This document shows positions 36,028 to 46,218 of a stretch of DNA of 64,000 bases, in pieces. The notes below the pieces were generated by a model that worked only from the letters and a program-made list of their open reading frames with translations, ran no database searches and was not told where the DNA came from. The position numbers were made by a program, and so were the translations under genes. This stretch comes from Corynebacterium sphenisci DSM 44792 (GTDB lineage: Bacteria; Actinomycetota; Actinomycetes; Mycobacteriales; Mycobacteriaceae): the NCBI RefSeq assembly GCF_001941505.1, contig NZ_CP009248.1:1612001-1676000 (forward strand), in the 5' to 3' direction. How positions within the stretch are numbered: position 1 is the stretch's first letter; each line of letters opens with the position of its first letter.

Positions 36028-37668
36028 TCACCGCGCGGCGACCTCCCCCACGGTCATCGGCGGCACCAGGGCGCGCACCACCGCCACCGTCGCGGCGCAG
36101 GCCAGGATGCCCGCCGCGGCGGTCCAGCCCATGCCGGTGACGAAGGCCGCGTCGGCCAGCTCCAGCAGCCGGGCGCCCTCCGCCGCGGGCAGCGCCGCGG
36201 CCACCTCGTGGGCGGTGTTGACGTCCCCGGCGGCGGCCGCCGCCCCGGGGCCGGCGAAGCCCAGGTCCAGCTCCCCCATCCGGCGGGCGTAGACGCCCAC
36301 CAGCACCGAGCCGAGCACCGCCGCGCCGAAGGCGCCGCCGAGCTCGTAGCCGGTCTCCGACAGCGCGGAGGCGGTGCCGGAGTGCTCCGGGGGCGCCGCG
36401 CCCAGGATGATGATGTTGGTCACCGGGTCGATCATCCCGGTGCCGGCGCCGAGGAGCACGAAACTGGCCCCGAACCACCACATCGCCCCCGGCCCGGAGC
36501 TCACCGCCGGGATCACCCGCAGCGCCTCCACCAGGTGCATCAGCACCCCGGAACCGGTGACCGCGACCGCCACGGTGAGCAGCCGGCGGGCGTCCACCCG
36601 CCGGGTGAGCTCCCCGGTGACCACGGTCGCCGCCATGGAGGCGATCATGCCGGGCATGAGCAGCAGCCCGGCCCGGATGGGGCTGAGCCCGGTGACCGTC
36701 TGCAGGTACTGGGAGAGGTAGAGCATCACGCCGAGCAGCATGAAGGTGGAGGCGGCGTTGACCAGCACCGCCCCGGCGTAGGGCCGGTTGTGCAGCAGGC
36801 GCACGTCGATGAAGGGGTGCGGGGCGTTGTTCAGGTGCGCCACCAGGGCGGTGGCCGCGACCGCGGCGAGCGCCGCCAGGGCGGCCGGCACCCACAGGGC
36901 GAGGTCCGCGGTGACCGCCTTGATCGCGCCGACCACCCCGAACAGGGCGACCATGGACAGCGCGGAGCCGGCCAGGTCGAAGCGCCCCGGCGCCGCCGAA
37001 CGCGATTCCGGCAGCACCACATGCCCGACGATGGCCAGGGCCGCGGCGACCGGCACGTTGATCAGGAACACCGAGCCCCAGCCGTGGTGCTCCAGCAGCC
37101 AGCCGCCGAGCAGCGGGCCCACGATGGCGCCCAGGGCGTAGGTGGACACCCACGCCGACACCGCCCGGGACAGCTCCGCCGGGTCGGTGAACATGTGCTT
37201 GATGATGGACAGCGTGGAGGGCATCAGGGTCGCCCCGGCCACGCCCTGGGCGGCGCGGGCGGCGATGAGCACCCCGGCGCTGGGCGCCAGGGCCGCGGCC
37301 AGGGAGGCCAGGCCGAAGCCGACCACCCCGACCAGCAGGGTGCGCCGGCGGCCCACCCGGTCGCCGAGGGTGCCCATGGTGATGAGCAGGGTGGCCATCG
37401 CGAAGGGGTAGATGTCGACGATCCACAGCAGCTGGGTGCCGGAGGGCCGCAGATCCCGGGCGATGGCGGGCAGGGTGAGGTTCAGCACCGTCATGTCGAT
37501 GGCGAGCACCATGATCGCCAGGGCGAGCACCGCCAGGCCCGCCCAGCGGCGGCGCGCGGACACCGGCGAGGCCGGCGGCGCGGGCCGCGCCGCCGGTTCG
37601 GCGGGGATGGCGGATCGGCGCTCCGGCACGGGATCGGGCTGGGGCGAGGGGTGGGCAAGGTCCTTCAC
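36028..37668 (-). CDS. DHA2-family MFS multidrug transporter
   Basis: Encodes 546 residues with about 14 membrane segments after a Pro-rich cytoplasmic N-terminus. Family motifs: LDxTIVNVALP-like MVLAIDMTVLNLTLPAIARD, loop 2-3 GTLGDRVGRRRTLLVGVVGF, motif C-like STYALGAIVGPLLGGWL and SGTASALSETGYELGGAFG. These drug/H+ antiporters export hydrophobic cations and antibiotics. GTG at 37668 is chosen because a TAGCGT -10 (37676-37681) ends 7 nt before it; the ATG at 37716 lies upstream of that box. The unknown 1219-aa gene follows after 82 nt on the same strand. Confidence 0.9.
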   Translation of the reverse strand: MKDLAHPSPQPDPVPERRSAIPAEPAARPAPPASPVSARRRWAGLAVLALAIMVLAIDMTVLNLTLPAIARDLRPSGTQLLWIVDIYPFAMATLLITMGTLGDRVGRRRTLLVGVVGFGLASLAAALAPSAGVLIAARAAQGVAGATLMPSTLSIIKHMFTDPAELSRAVSAWVSTYALGAIVGPLLGGWLLEHHGWGSVFLINVPVAAALAIVGHVVLPESRSAAPGRFDLAGSALSMVALFGVVGAIKAVTADLALWVPAALAALAAVAATALVAHLNNAPHPFIDVRLLHNRPYAGAVLVNAASTFMLLGVMLYLSQYLQTVTGLSPIRAGLLLMPGMIASMAATVVTGELTRRVDARRLLTVAVAVTGSGVLMHLVEALRVIPAVSSGPGAMWWFGASFVLLGAGTGMIDPVTNIIILGAAPPEHSGTASALSETGYELGGAFGAAVLGSVLVGVYARRMGELDLGFAGPGAAAAAGDVNTAHEVAAALPAAEGARLLELADAAFVTGMGWTAAAGILACAATVAVVRALVPPMTVGEVAAR

Positions 37669-37774
37669 CCCGGCCACGCTACCGCCGCCGGCGAGGGCTC
37701 GGCCACCGGGGTTCACCGGCGGAATCGGCCCCGCGCACGCCGCCCCCGCGGGGTGGTCCGGGCGGGGCCCGGCG

Positions 37775-39070
37775 CTAGGTGAGGAACTCGTATTCCGGGG
37801 TGCCCGGCTCCAGCCGGCGGCACACCAGCGGGGAGGCCTCCATCCGCGCCAGGAGGCTGTCCAGGTCGCCGGCGCGGCGCAACTCCAGGCCGACCAGGGC
37901 GGCCCCGGTCTCCCGGTTGTTGCGCTTGAGGTACTCGAACAGGGCGATGTCGTCGTCCGGGCCGAGCACCTCGGAGAGGAACATCCGCAGCTGCCCGGGC
38001 TTCTGCGGGAAGTTCACCAGGAAGTAGTGCTTCAGCCCCCGGTAGACCAGGGAGCGCTCCATGATCTCCGCGTAGCGCAGCACGTCGTTGTTGCCCCCGG
38101 AGACGATGCACACCACCACCTCCCCCGGGCGCAGGTCCATCCGCTCCAGGGCGGCCACGGACAGCGCCCCGGCGGGCTCGGCGATGATCCCCTCGTTCTG
38201 GTACAGGTCCAGCTGGGCGACGCACACCGCGCCCTCGGCCACCGAGATGAGGTCCAGCCGGTCCCGGTTGGCGCCCACGGTGCGCCAGGGCAGTTCGCCG
38301 ACCCGCTTCACCGCGGCACCGTCGACGAAGGGGTCCACCTCGTCCAGGGCCACCGGCCCCCCGGCCGCCAGGGCGGCGGCCAGGCAGGCCGCGCCGGCCG
38401 GCTCCACCCCGGTGATCCGGGTGGCCGGGGACATGTCCGCCAGGTAGCTGGTCACCCCGGCGAGCAGCCCGCCGCCGCCGACGGGCACGCTCACCCGGTC
38501 CAGGGTGAGGCCCTGCATGGACAGCTGGGCGACGATCTCGGCGGCAACGGTGCCCTGGCCGACGATGGTGTCGAAGGCGTCGAAGGGCTCCACCACGGTC
38601 GCCCCGGTGCGTTCGGCGTCGGCCAGCGCCTCGGCCCGGGCCTCGTCGAAGCTGTCCCCGACGACGATGATCTCCACCGCGTCCCGGCCGTGGTAGGCGA
38701 TCCGGTCCCGCTTCTGCTTCGGGGTCTGGTTGGGCACGTAGATCCGCCCGGCGATGCCCAGGGTGCGGCAGGCGTAGGCCACGCCCTGGGCGTGGTTGCC
38801 GGCGGAGGCGGCGACCACCCCGGCGGCGCGCTCCTCCTCCCCGAGCTGCACGATGGCGTTGTAGGCGCCGCGGATCTTGTAGGAGCGCACGTCCTGCAGA
38901 TCCTCGCGCTTGAGGAACACCCGCGCCCCGGTGGCCTCCGAGAGCCGGCCGCAGTACTGCAGCGGCGTCGCCGCGATCACGGAGGAGATCCGGGCCTGCG
39001 CGGCCTGGATGTCCGAGGCGTGCGCCAGCGGCGCGGCGGCGGTGTCGGCGGGGGCGGCGGTGTCGGTCAT
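37775..39070 (-). CDS. ilvA: threonine ammonia-lyase (threonine dehydratase)
   Basis: PLP enzyme converting threonine to 2-oxobutanoate and ammonia, the committed step of isoleucine synthesis. The PLP lysine is in VRSYKIRGAYNAIVQL; other marks are AASAGNHAQGVAYAC, VPVGGGGLLAGV and CIVSGGNNDVLRY. The 431-aa length includes a C-terminal ACT-like regulatory domain (HYFLVNFPQKPGQLRMFLSE), so feedback control by isoleucine is likely. TAACGT (39079-39084) ends 8 nt before the ATG, indicating a leaderless mRNA. Confidence 0.95.
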   Translation of the reverse strand: MTDTAAPADTAAAPLAHASDIQAAQARISSVIAATPLQYCGRLSEATGARVFLKREDLQDVRSYKIRGAYNAIVQLGEEERAAGVVAASAGNHAQGVAYACRTLGIAGRIYVPNQTPKQKRDRIAYHGRDAVEIIVVGDSFDEARAEALADAERTGATVVEPFDAFDTIVGQGTVAAEIVAQLSMQGLTLDRVSVPVGGGGLLAGVTSYLADMSPATRITGVEPAGAACLAAALAAGGPVALDEVDPFVDGAAVKRVGELPWRTVGANRDRLDLISVAEGAVCVAQLDLYQNEGIIAEPAGALSVAALERMDLRPGEVVVCIVSGGNNDVLRYAEIMERSLVYRGLKHYFLVNFPQKPGQLRMFLSEVLGPDDDIALFEYLKRNNRETGAALVGLELRRAGDLDSLLARMEASPLVCRRLEPGTPEYEFLT

Positions 39071-39134
39071 GTCCGGTTACGTTACCCCGGCCGCCCCGCC
39101 GGCCCGGCATGGGCGCACCCCGCGGCGACCCCGG

Positions 39135-40238
39135 TCACCGCGCCGGCTCCTCGTCGCTGTCCCGGGAGAGCTGGTCCAGGTTCTGCCCCTCGTGGAGGAA
39201 GGCCAGGGTCGCGGCGAAGTTCGCCTGCCCGCCGGCGCCGGCCTCCGCGAAGATCGCGTTGCGCAGCGCGGTGGGCGTGTACTCCCGCCCCGGGTGCAGC
39301 CGCCACCGCAGCGGCCGCACCGGGTGCGGGCGCCAGGAGAAGGCGGAGCGGTCCGGGTCCGCCTCGAGCCATCGCTCGACCACCGCCCGCGACTCCGGGG
39401 ACACCAGGGAGTCCAGGCGCAGCTCCAGCGGCGCCCCATCCGGGATGAGCCCGCGCTCGTGGATGATGCTCACCGCCCGGGCCCGGCGCTTGGCGGAGCG
39501 GATGGTCTCCGCGACGCCCCCGGCGAGATCGCCGCGGCCGGGTCGCAGCCGCCACTGCGCCACATCGTCGACGGGGAACACCCGCCGGAAGCTGACCACG
39601 TGCCGCGACCCGGCCGGCTCCCCGGGGGCGCCGGCCCCGAGCTCGAAGATCCGGTACTCGTGGCATTCCACGGTGAGGTCCTCCGCCACCGACTGCAGCC
39701 ACTGCACCGTGGTGAGGGTCTTGGCGTCGAAGTCCTCGGCGACCAGCAGGATCCGGGGCAGCAGGAAGCGCTCCTTGTCCAGGGTGCCGTCCTCGACGTG
39801 CTCCACCAGGGCCTTGCGCGCCGCCTCGGCGCTCATGGGCTCGGCCCCGGGATCGGCGGCCCGCCGCCGGCCGGTCACCCAGTCGGCGTGCGCCTCGGCC
39901 AGCCGGTCCGCGTCGAAGGAGGAGCACAGGGCCGCGTAGGTGATCGCCTGCAGGTGGATCCGCGGATCCGCGCCGCGCTTGAGCTCGATGACGACGAGCT
40001 CCCCGGAAGAGGACAGCGCGATGATGTCCGGCCGTTCCCGGGCCTGGTCCACCTCGGAGGACCAGTGAGAGTACTGGGTGGCCACGATCTTGAGGTCCTC
40101 GCCGAGGGCCTCGGGATGATCGCTGAGCCACCGCTCCAGGTGCTCCTGCTCGCGCAGGCCGAGCTCGGCCATGCCCACGGGGGCGCAGGGGCGGGTGTTG
40201 TGGTGGTCGTCGTCGTCGAGGCCGAGCAGGTAGGTCAT
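39135..40238 (-). CDS. probable PD-(D/E)XK nuclease-like protein
   Basis: Encodes 367 residues. RPDIIALSSSGELVVIELKR has the Asp, then Glu-x-Lys spacing of a PD-(D/E)XK active site near residues 70-90, inside the order helix-strand-strand that this fold shows. The preceding segment (HPEALGEDLKIVATQYSHW) and the ITYAALC helix after it also fit. The C-terminal half (VVERWLEADPDRSAFSWRPH and the HPGREYTPTALRNAIF helix) is unassigned and could bind DNA. It lies alone between ilvA and a secreted-protein gene, not beside methylase or helicase genes. TAGCGT (40245-40250) ends 6 nt before the ATG. It could instead be an inactive family member. Confidence 0.72.
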   Translation of the reverse strand: MTYLLGLDDDDHHNTRPCAPVGMAELGLREQEHLERWLSDHPEALGEDLKIVATQYSHWSSEVDQARERPDIIALSSSGELVVIELKRGADPRIHLQAITYAALCSSFDADRLAEAHADWVTGRRRAADPGAEPMSAEAARKALVEHVEDGTLDKERFLLPRILLVAEDFDAKTLTTVQWLQSVAEDLTVECHEYRIFELGAGAPGEPAGSRHVVSFRRVFPVDDVAQWRLRPGRGDLAGGVAETIRSAKRRARAVSIIHERGLIPDGAPLELRLDSLVSPESRAVVERWLEADPDRSAFSWRPHPVRPLRWRLHPGREYTPTALRNAIFAEAGAGGQANFAATLAFLHEGQNLDQLSRDSDEEPAR

Positions 40239-40321
40239 GCCCACACGCTAACCACCCGCGGGCCGGTTGGGGCGGGACTTCTCCCGTGGTGCCCCGGCCG
40301 CCGCCGCCCCACCATGGGGTC

Positions 40322-40870
40322 ATGAGCACGAACACCAGCGCCACCGGCGCCCACCGATCCACCCGCACCCCCTCCCCCGCCCGCCGTTCCCGACGGGGCG
40401 CGCTGCGCGCCGCCGCCGCGGCGCTGCTGCTGCCGGCCGTCGCCCTCGCCGGCGCCCCGGCCGCCAGCGCGGCCACCGACCTCGACCCCTCCCTGCCGGA
40501 CTACCCGCGGATCCGTGCCGTGGACGGATTCACCGCCGGCTCCGGGAAGTCGACGATCCACTGCGTCGGCACCGAGCGCACCCTGACCTGCCAGACCCCC
40601 TGGACCTGGACCCAGCGCAGGGACACCGGCAAGCGGAAGGGCAACACCCTCGAGTTCAATCTGCGCAAGGCCACCACCACGGTGCACAGCGCCGACATGG
40701 ACATCCGGAACATGAAGTTCAAGAAGCTGCCGAAGGGGCAGAAGTACGAGTACCAGGGCCATGTGGTCCTCTACCAGGGCGGGAAGCTCTACTTCAGCTC
40801 GCCGAAGTTCGGGGTCCGCGGTGAGCTGAACAAGAAGGGCGTGGACTTCCCCATCCGCACCTCCGGATAG
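40322..40870 (+). CDS. small secreted protein
   Basis: Encodes 182 residues. A basic start (RRSRRGALR) and a hydrophobic run ending ALAGAPAASA form a signal peptide with cleavage near residues 50-51. The mature domain of about 130 residues is Lys-rich and has two cysteines (IHCVGTERTLTCQTPW) that may form a disulfide, followed by alternating strands (YEYQGHVVLYQGGKLYFSSP). I do not recognise the family. It is divergent from the nuclease gene and convergent with dnaE. The upstream sequence gives no clear SD; CACCAT 6 nt before the ATG is a weak -10. Confidence 0.75.
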   Translation: MSTNTSATGAHRSTRTPSPARRSRRGALRAAAAALLLPAVALAGAPAASAATDLDPSLPDYPRIRAVDGFTAGSGKSTIHCVGTERTLTCQTPWTWTQRRDTGKRKGNTLEFNLRKATTTVHSADMDIRNMKFKKLPKGQKYEYQGHVVLYQGGKLYFSSPKFGVRGELNKKGVDFPIRTSG

Positions 40871-40886
40871 GCCCCGCCCGCCCCGG

Positions 40887-40927
40887 GCGCGCCCCGGCCC
40901 CCGCCACCGCGGGGCGCCGGGGCGCGC
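40887..40927. terminator. hairpin between the secreted-protein gene and dnaE
   Basis: A 12-bp GC stem (40887-40898 with 40916-40927) whose 17-nt interior can pair further. It lies between two convergent stop codons. Confidence 0.6.
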
Positions 40928-40951
40928 GTCGTCCCGTCCGGTCCGGGTCGC

Positions 40952-43900
40952 TCAGCCCATGATCCCGGCGCCCATGGTGGCCTTGAGATCGCCGAAGAGG
41001 TTCGCGCTGCGGGCGACCCGGAGATGCTCGCCGAGCACCATCACCGTGGAGTTCCCGCCGTCGACGAGGTTGAGGTAGACGTCGGAGTCGCCGGGGTTGG
41101 CCTGCAGCACGCCCTTGAGCCGGGCGATGTTGTCCGGGGTGCACTCGTCGGTGCGCAGGGTGATCCGCAGCGGGATCCCGGAGGTGCCGTTGACCCCGAG
41201 ATCGGGGACCTTGATGTCGTCGCAGATCACCGACATCCGGTCGTCGCGGTAGCTCACGTTCGCCTTCACCAGCACGATCGCGTCCTCGGCGATGACCGTG
41301 GCGACGCGCTCGTAGGTGTTCGCGAAGGCGAGCACCTCCACGGTGGCGCCGTTGTGGTCCTCCACCGCGACAATCGCCCAGGGCCGGCCGTCCTTGGTCA
41401 CCCGGCGCTCCACGGAGGAGATGATCCCGCCGATGATCACCGTGCTGCCGTTGCCCACCTCCCCGCCGACGATGGTGGTCAGCGCGGTGTCGGTCTGCGC
41501 GGCCAGGGACTCCTCGAACCCGTCCAGGGGGTGGCCGGAGACGTAGAGGCCGAGCATCTCCCGCTCCAGGGCGAGCTCGTGCTTGCGCTCCCAGCTCTCC
41601 TCCGGCACCTGCACCTGGAAGATGGACTCCGCGGCGGACTCCTCCTCCCCGCCGAGCCCGGCGAAGAGGTCGAACTGGCCCTTGTCCGCGGCCTTCTTGG
41701 TGGGCAGGGCGGCGTCCACGGCGTCCTCGTGGATGAGCACCAGGCCCTTGCGGGGGTGCCCCAGGGAGTCGAAGGCGCCGGCCTTGATCAGGGATTCGGT
41801 GACCCGCTTGTTGCAGGGCAGGGTCTCGATCTTGTCCAGGTAGTCGGAGAAGCTGGCGAAGTGGCCCTTGTCCTCCCGGGTGGCGACGATGGAGTCCACC
41901 ACGTCGCGGCCGACGTTGCGCACCGCGCCGAGGCCGTAGCGGATGTCCTCGCCCACGGACTGGAAGGTCAGCGCCGACTCGTTGACGTCCGGGGGCAGCA
42001 CCCGGATGCCCAGGTGCCGGCAGTCGGCGAGGTAGATGGCGGTCTTGTCCTTGTTGTCGCCCACCGAGGTGAGCAGCGCCGCCATGTACTCGGCGGTGTA
42101 GTTGGCCTTGAGGTAGGCCGTCCAGTAGGACACCAGGCCGTAGCCGGCGGCGTGGGACTTGTTGAAGGCGTACCCGGCGAAGGGCAGGATCGTGTCCCAC
42201 AGGGTCTTGATCGCCTGGTCGGAGTAGCCGTTGGCCTTCATCCCGGACTCGAAGTTGACGAACTCCTTCTCCAGCACCTCCGGCTTCTTCTTGCCCATCG
42301 CCTTGCGGAACCCGTCGGCCTGGCCGGCGGTGTAGTTCGCCACCTTCTGCGAGATCCGCATGATCTGCTCCTGGTAGACGATGAGGCCGTAGGTCTCGTC
42401 GAGGATCTCGCGCAGCGGCTCCGCCAGCTCCGGGTGAATCGGGGTGATCGGCTTGCGCCCGTTCTTGCGGTCGGCGTAGTCCAGGTGCGCGTTGACGCCC
42501 ATCGGACCCGGCCGGTACAGCGCCAGCGCGGCGACGATGTCATTGAACTCGGTGGGCTGCATGCGCTTGAGCAGTTCGCGCATGCCGCCGCCGTCGAGCT
42601 GGAACACGCCGAGGGTGTCGCCCCGGGCGAGCAGCTCGTAGACCTTCGGGTCATCGGTGGCGAGGGTGTCCATGTCGATGGTCTCGCCCCGGTTGGCGTC
42701 GATGTTGTCCAGGCAGTCGCCGATCACGGTGAGGTTGCGCAGGCCCAGGAAGTCCATCTTCAGCAGGCCGATCGCCTCGCAGGCCGGGTAGTCCCAGCCG
42801 GTGATGATCGCCCCGTCGGCGGCGCGCTTCCACATCGGGATGTGGTCCAGCAGCGGCACCGAGGCCATGATCACCGCACAGGCGTGCACCCCGGTCTGCC
42901 GGATCACCCCCTCCAGGCCGCGGGCGGTCTCGTAGATGCGGGCCACGTCCGGGTCGGTCTCGATGAGCTGGCGGACCTCCGCGGCCTCGCCGTAGCGCTC
43001 GTGGGCGGGGTCGGTGATCCCGGCCAGGGGGATGTCCTTGGCGGCCACCGCCGGCGGCAGGGCCTTGGTGATCCGGTCGGCGATCTGGTAGCCGGGCTGG
43101 CCGAACTGCACCCGGGCGGAGTCCTTGATCGCCTGCTTGGTCTTCACCGTGCCGAAGGTGACCACCTGGCTGACCTTGTCCTCGCCCCACTTGTCCGCGG
43201 CGTAGCGGATCATCTCGTCGCGGCGCCGGTCGTCGAAGTCGATGTCGATGTCGGGGGCCGAGGGCCGCTCCGGGTTGAGGAAGCGCTCGAAGAGCAGGCC
43301 GTGCTCGATGGGGTCGATGTTGGTGATCCAGGTGGCGTAGGCGACCAGGGAGCCGGCCGCGGAACCGCGCCCGGGGCCGACGTGGATGCCGATCTCGCGG
43401 GCGTGCGCGATGATGTCGGCGACGATCAGGAAGTAGGAGGGGTAGCCCTTGCCGTCGATGACGTCGATCTCGTACTCGGCGCGGCGGATGTACTCCTCGG
43501 GCACCTCGGATCCGGCGAAGCGCTTGGCCAGGCCCTCCAGCACGTTGTGCCGCAGCCAGCTGGTGGGGGTCTCCCCGGCGGGCACGTCGGCCTTGGGCAT
43601 CCGGTCGTGCGGGTGCTCCTCCCAGATCTCGTCGTAGTCGCCGACCCGCTCGGCGATGAGCAGGGTGTTGTCGCAGGCGTCGGGCACCAGGTGGTCCCAG
43701 GTGGCGCGCATCTCCGCGGCGGATTTGATGAAGTAGCCGTCCCCGTCGAACTTGAACCGGTCCGGGTCGTGCAGGGTTTTGCCGGTCTGCACGCACAGCA
43801 TCGCCTCATGGGCCTTGGCCTGGTCCCGGGTGACGTAGTGGCAGTCGTTGGTGACCAGCGGCGGCAGGTTGAGCTTGCGGCCGATCTCCAGCAGCTCGGT

Positions 43901-44509
43901 GCGCACCCGGTTCTCGATGTCTAGGCCGTGGTCCATCAGCTCCAGGAAGTAGTTGTCCTTGCCGTAGATGTCCTGCCATTTGCCGGCGGCGGCGAGGGCC
44001 TCGTCGAATTGGCCGAGCCGCAGCCGGGTCTGCACGTCCCCGGAGGGGCAGCCGGTGGTGGCGATGATCCCCTCGGCGCGTTCGGCGATGATCTCGGCGT
44101 CCATCCGGGGCCATTTGCCCAGCTGCCCCTCGTAGGAGGCCATGGAGGACAGGTAGAAGAGGTTGCGCAGGCCCTGGGCGTTCTCCGCGAGCATGGTCTG
44201 GTGCAGGTAGGCGCCGGAGGCGGAGACGTCATCGGATTTCTGGTGCGGCTCGCCCCAGCGCACCCGCTGCTTGTTGAAGCGGCTCTCCGGGGCCAGGTAG
44301 CTCTCGATGCCGATGATGGGCTTGACGCCCTTGGCCTTCATGGTCCGGTAGAACGCGTCCGAGCCGAACATGTTGCCGTGGTCGGTGACGCCGACGGCGG
44401 GCATGCCCTGCCGGGTGACCTCCTCGGCGAGCAGGTCGATCTTCGCCATGCCGTCGAGCATCGAGTACTCGGTGTGGTTGTGCAGGTGGACGAAGGACGA
44501 GTTGGCCAT
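40952..44509 (-). CDS. dnaE: DNA polymerase III subunit alpha
   Basis: Replicative polymerase subunit of 1185 residues. The N-terminal PHP domain opens with [20 protein letters not shown] and [15 protein letters not shown], keeping the histidines of an active PHP metal site. The C-family polymerase core has [17 protein letters not shown], the catalytic aspartates in [16 protein letters not shown] (about residue 421), [31 protein letters not shown] and [20 protein letters not shown]. An OB-fold domain follows ([20 protein letters not shown]). TACAAT (44518-44523) ends 8 nt before the ATG, so the transcript is probably leaderless. It is divergent from a 54-aa gene. Confidence 0.97.
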   Translation of the reverse strand: MANSSFVHLHNHTEYSMLDGMAKIDLLAEEVTRQGMPAVGVTDHGNMFGSDAFYRTMKAKGVKPIIGIESYLAPESRFNKQRVRWGEPHQKSDDVSASGAYLHQTMLAENAQGLRNLFYLSSMASYEGQLGKWPRMDAEIIAERAEGIIATTGCPSGDVQTRLRLGQFDEALAAAGKWQDIYGKDNYFLELMDHGLDIENRVRTELLEIGRKLNLPPLVTNDCHYVTRDQAKAHEAMLCVQTGKTLHDPDRFKFDGDGYFIKSAAEMRATWDHLVPDACDNTLLIAERVGDYDEIWEEHPHDRMPKADVPAGETPTSWLRHNVLEGLAKRFAGSEVPEEYIRRAEYEIDVIDGKGYPSYFLIVADIIAHAREIGIHVGPGRGSAAGSLVAYATWITNIDPIEHGLLFERFLNPERPSAPDIDIDFDDRRRDEMIRYAADKWGEDKVSQVVTFGTVKTKQAIKDSARVQFGQPGYQIADRITKALPPAVAAKDIPLAGITDPAHERYGEAAEVRQLIETDPDVARIYETARGLEGVIRQTGVHACAVIMASVPLLDHIPMWKRAADGAIITGWDYPACEAIGLLKMDFLGLRNLTVIGDCLDNIDANRGETIDMDTLATDDPKVYELLARGDTLGVFQLDGGGMRELLKRMQPTEFNDIVAALALYRPGPMGVNAHLDYADRKNGRKPITPIHPELAEPLREILDETYGLIVYQEQIMRISQKVANYTAGQADGFRKAMGKKKPEVLEKEFVNFESGMKANGYSDQAIKTLWDTILPFAGYAFNKSHAAGYGLVSYWTAYLKANYTAEYMAALLTSVGDNKDKTAIYLADCRHLGIRVLPPDVNESALTFQSVGEDIRYGLGAVRNVGRDVVDSIVATREDKGHFASFSDYLDKIETLPCNKRVTESLIKAGAFDSLGHPRKGLVLIHEDAVDAALPTKKAADKGQFDLFAGLGGEEESAAESIFQVQVPEESWERKHELALEREMLGLYVSGHPLDGFEESLAAQTDTALTTIVGGEVGNGSTVIIGGIISSVERRVTKDGRPWAIVAVEDHNGATVEVLAFANTYERVATVIAEDAIVLVKANVSYRDDRMSVICDDIKVPDLGVNGTSGIPLRITLRTDECTPDNIARLKGVLQANPGDSDVYLNLVDGGNSTVMVLGEHLRVARSANLFGDLKATMGAGIMG

Positions 44510-44690
44510 GACCCCGGATTGTAGGTGGCCCGCGGACGCCCGGCCGCCGGGGGCGGCCGGCGCCCCGCGGCGGGCGGCGGCGGTGTTTTCGGACGTGGCG
44601 AAGATCACGCCCCCCGGGCTTGCCTTCCCGCCTCCCCCGCCCCATACTTGAGCAAGTCCTCACGTTTTGCCTTCTGAAAGGAACCCTCCC

Positions 44691-44855
44691 ATGTTCGCTC
44701 CCCTGCCCGACGGCGTGTACTCCTTCTTCCCGGCGAACGCCCTCGACGAGGCCCTGTCCACCATGGAGCGCCGCCCGGTCGCCGCCGGCTACCTCGCCGA
44801 CGGCGATGTCGTGGTCACCTCCAACGACGCCGCCCGCTACTCCTGGCTCATCTAG
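44691..44855 (+). CDS. 54-aa protein of unknown function
   Basis: A short frame with good initiation signals: GAAAGGA 8 nt before the ATG and CATACT (44642-44647) as a likely -10, giving a leader near 40 nt. The peptide is soluble and begins MFAPLPDGVYSFFPANALDE; it has no signal or membrane segment. Third-codon positions are strongly GC-biased, as in real genes here. It is the only gene between dnaE (divergent) and the aldolase-like gene 130 nt downstream. No family known to me. Confidence 0.65.
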   Translation: MFAPLPDGVYSFFPANALDEALSTMERRPVAAGYLADGDVVVTSNDAARYSWLI

Positions 44856-44985
44856 CCGCCGCAGCCGACCACCGGCGATCCGTCGAACGACCGCCGCGGA
44901 CCCGTCCCCGACCTTCCCCGCGGGGGCGGGTCCTTTCGCGCGGAAACCCTGGCGCCGCCGGCGCCGGGGGATTAGGTTTCACACC

Positions 44986-46218
44986 ATGAACATCCCCGAC
45001 GCGCCCGAGCCCGCCCACCCCCCGGCGGTGCCCGCCGCGGTGCGCGCCGCGGTGGCCGGCGAGGCGCTGCCCGCCCTCGTCGTCGACCTCGACGCCGTCG
45101 ACGCCAACCTCGACGATCTGCTCCGCCGCGCCGGGGGCACGCCCATCCGGGTGGCCTCCAAATCGCTGCGCATCCCCGGGCTCATCGCCCACGTGCTCGC
45201 CCGGCCCGGTTTCGCCGGGGTGCTCGGCTACACCCTCTCCGAGGCCCTGGACCTGTTCCGGGCCGGGATCAGCGCCGATATCGTGGTGGCCTACCCCACC
45301 GCCGATGCCGCGGGCCTGGCCGAGCTGGCCGCCGACCCGGCGGCGCGGGCCGCGATCACCCTGATGGTGGACTGCGTGGAGCATCTCGATCTGCTCGCCC
45401 GGCACCTCGGCGACCCGGCCGCGCTGGCCGATGCCCCGGTGCGGATCTGCCTGGACGTGGACGCCTCCTGGCGGCCGCTGCCCGGGGTGCACGTGGGCAC
45501 CCTGCGCTCGCCGACCCGCACCCCCGCCCAGGCCGCCGCCCTGGCCCGCGCCGTCGCCGCCGCGCCCGGGCTGCACCTGGTCGGGGTGATGATGTACGAG
45601 GGCCATATCGCCGGCGTCGGCGACCGGGGGTCCTCGGCGCGCGCCCGCGGCATCCGGCTCATGCAGCGGCTCTCCCGCCGGGAGCTCGCCCGCCGCCGGG
45701 GGCGGGTGGTCGCCGCCGTGGAGGCGGCGGCCGGGGCCCTGGAGTTCGTCAACGGCGGGGGCACCGGCTCCCTGGAATCCACCTGCGCGGAGGCCGCGGT
45801 CACCGAGGCCGCCGCCGGCTCCGGGGTGGTCGCCCCGACGCTCTTCGACGGCTACCGGGCCTTCGCCCCCACCCCGGCGGAGTGGTTCGTGCTGCCGGTG
45901 GTGCGCCGGCCGGCCCCGCGCACCGTCACCGTCGCCGGCGGCGGCCGGATCGCCTCCGGCCCGGCCGGGGCCGACCGGCTGCCCCGGCCGGTCTGGCCGG
46001 AGGGCCTGGCCTACGCCGCCGCCGAGGGCCCCGGGGAGGTGCAGACCCCGCTCACCGGCGCCGCCGCCGCGCGGCTGGCGCTCGGCGATCCGGTGTGGTT
46101 CCGGCACGCCAAGGCCGGGGAGGCCGCCGAACACGCCAACGAGGCCGTCGTCGTCGCCGGCGGCCGGGTCATCGACCGCTGGCCCACCTACCGCGGCGAG
46201 GGAAGGATCCACGCATGA
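44986..46218 (+). CDS. PLP-dependent amino acid aldolase/deaminase, alanine racemase N-terminal fold
   Basis: Encodes 410 residues. The first domain is an alanine-racemase-like barrel: LPALVVDLDAVDANLDDLL, the PLP lysine in IRVASKSLRIPGLIAHVL, GYTLSEALDLFRAGISADIV, ICLDVDASWRPL and LEFVNGGGTGSLEST. The C-terminal segment (FRHAKAGEAAEHANEAVVV) with His-containing metal residues fits the D-threonine aldolase/D-serine dehydratase-like group. Substrate unknown. TAGGTT (44973-44978) ends 7 nt before the ATG, suggesting leaderless transcription. Its stop overlaps the start of the next gene, so the two are coupled. Confidence 0.85.
   Translation: MNIPDAPEPAHPPAVPAAVRAAVAGEALPALVVDLDAVDANLDDLLRRAGGTPIRVASKSLRIPGLIAHVLARPGFAGVLGYTLSEALDLFRAGISADIVVAYPTADAAGLAELAADPAARAAITLMVDCVEHLDLLARHLGDPAALADAPVRICLDVDASWRPLPGVHVGTLRSPTRTPAQAAALARAVAAAPGLHLVGVMMYEGHIAGVGDRGSSARARGIRLMQRLSRRELARRRGRVVAAVEAAAGALEFVNGGGTGSLESTCAEAAVTEAAAGSGVVAPTLFDGYRAFAPTPAEWFVLPVVRRPAPRTVTVAGGGRIASGPAGADRLPRPVWPEGLAYAAAEGPGEVQTPLTGAAAARLALGDPVWFRHAKAGEAAEHANEAVVVAGGRVIDRWPTYRGEGRIHA

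Noticed and set aside
32286..40238. A defence island formed by the 1219-aa protein, exporter and nuclease-like gene
   Set aside because: ilvA lies among them, each gene has its own promoter, and no helicase, methylase or ATPase is present; there is no evidence that they act together.
41024..43924. Long open frame on the plus strand opposite dnaE
   Set aside because: It lies wholly inside dnaE; its translation is low-complexity Gly/Val/His/Arg/Asp as expected from the antisense of GC-biased codons, with no promoter or SD.
44986..46218. Possible relocated YggS (PLP homeostasis protein)
   Set aside because: The barrel is PLP-binding, but the protein is 410 aa with a second metal-site domain, while YggS is about 230 aa and single-domain.
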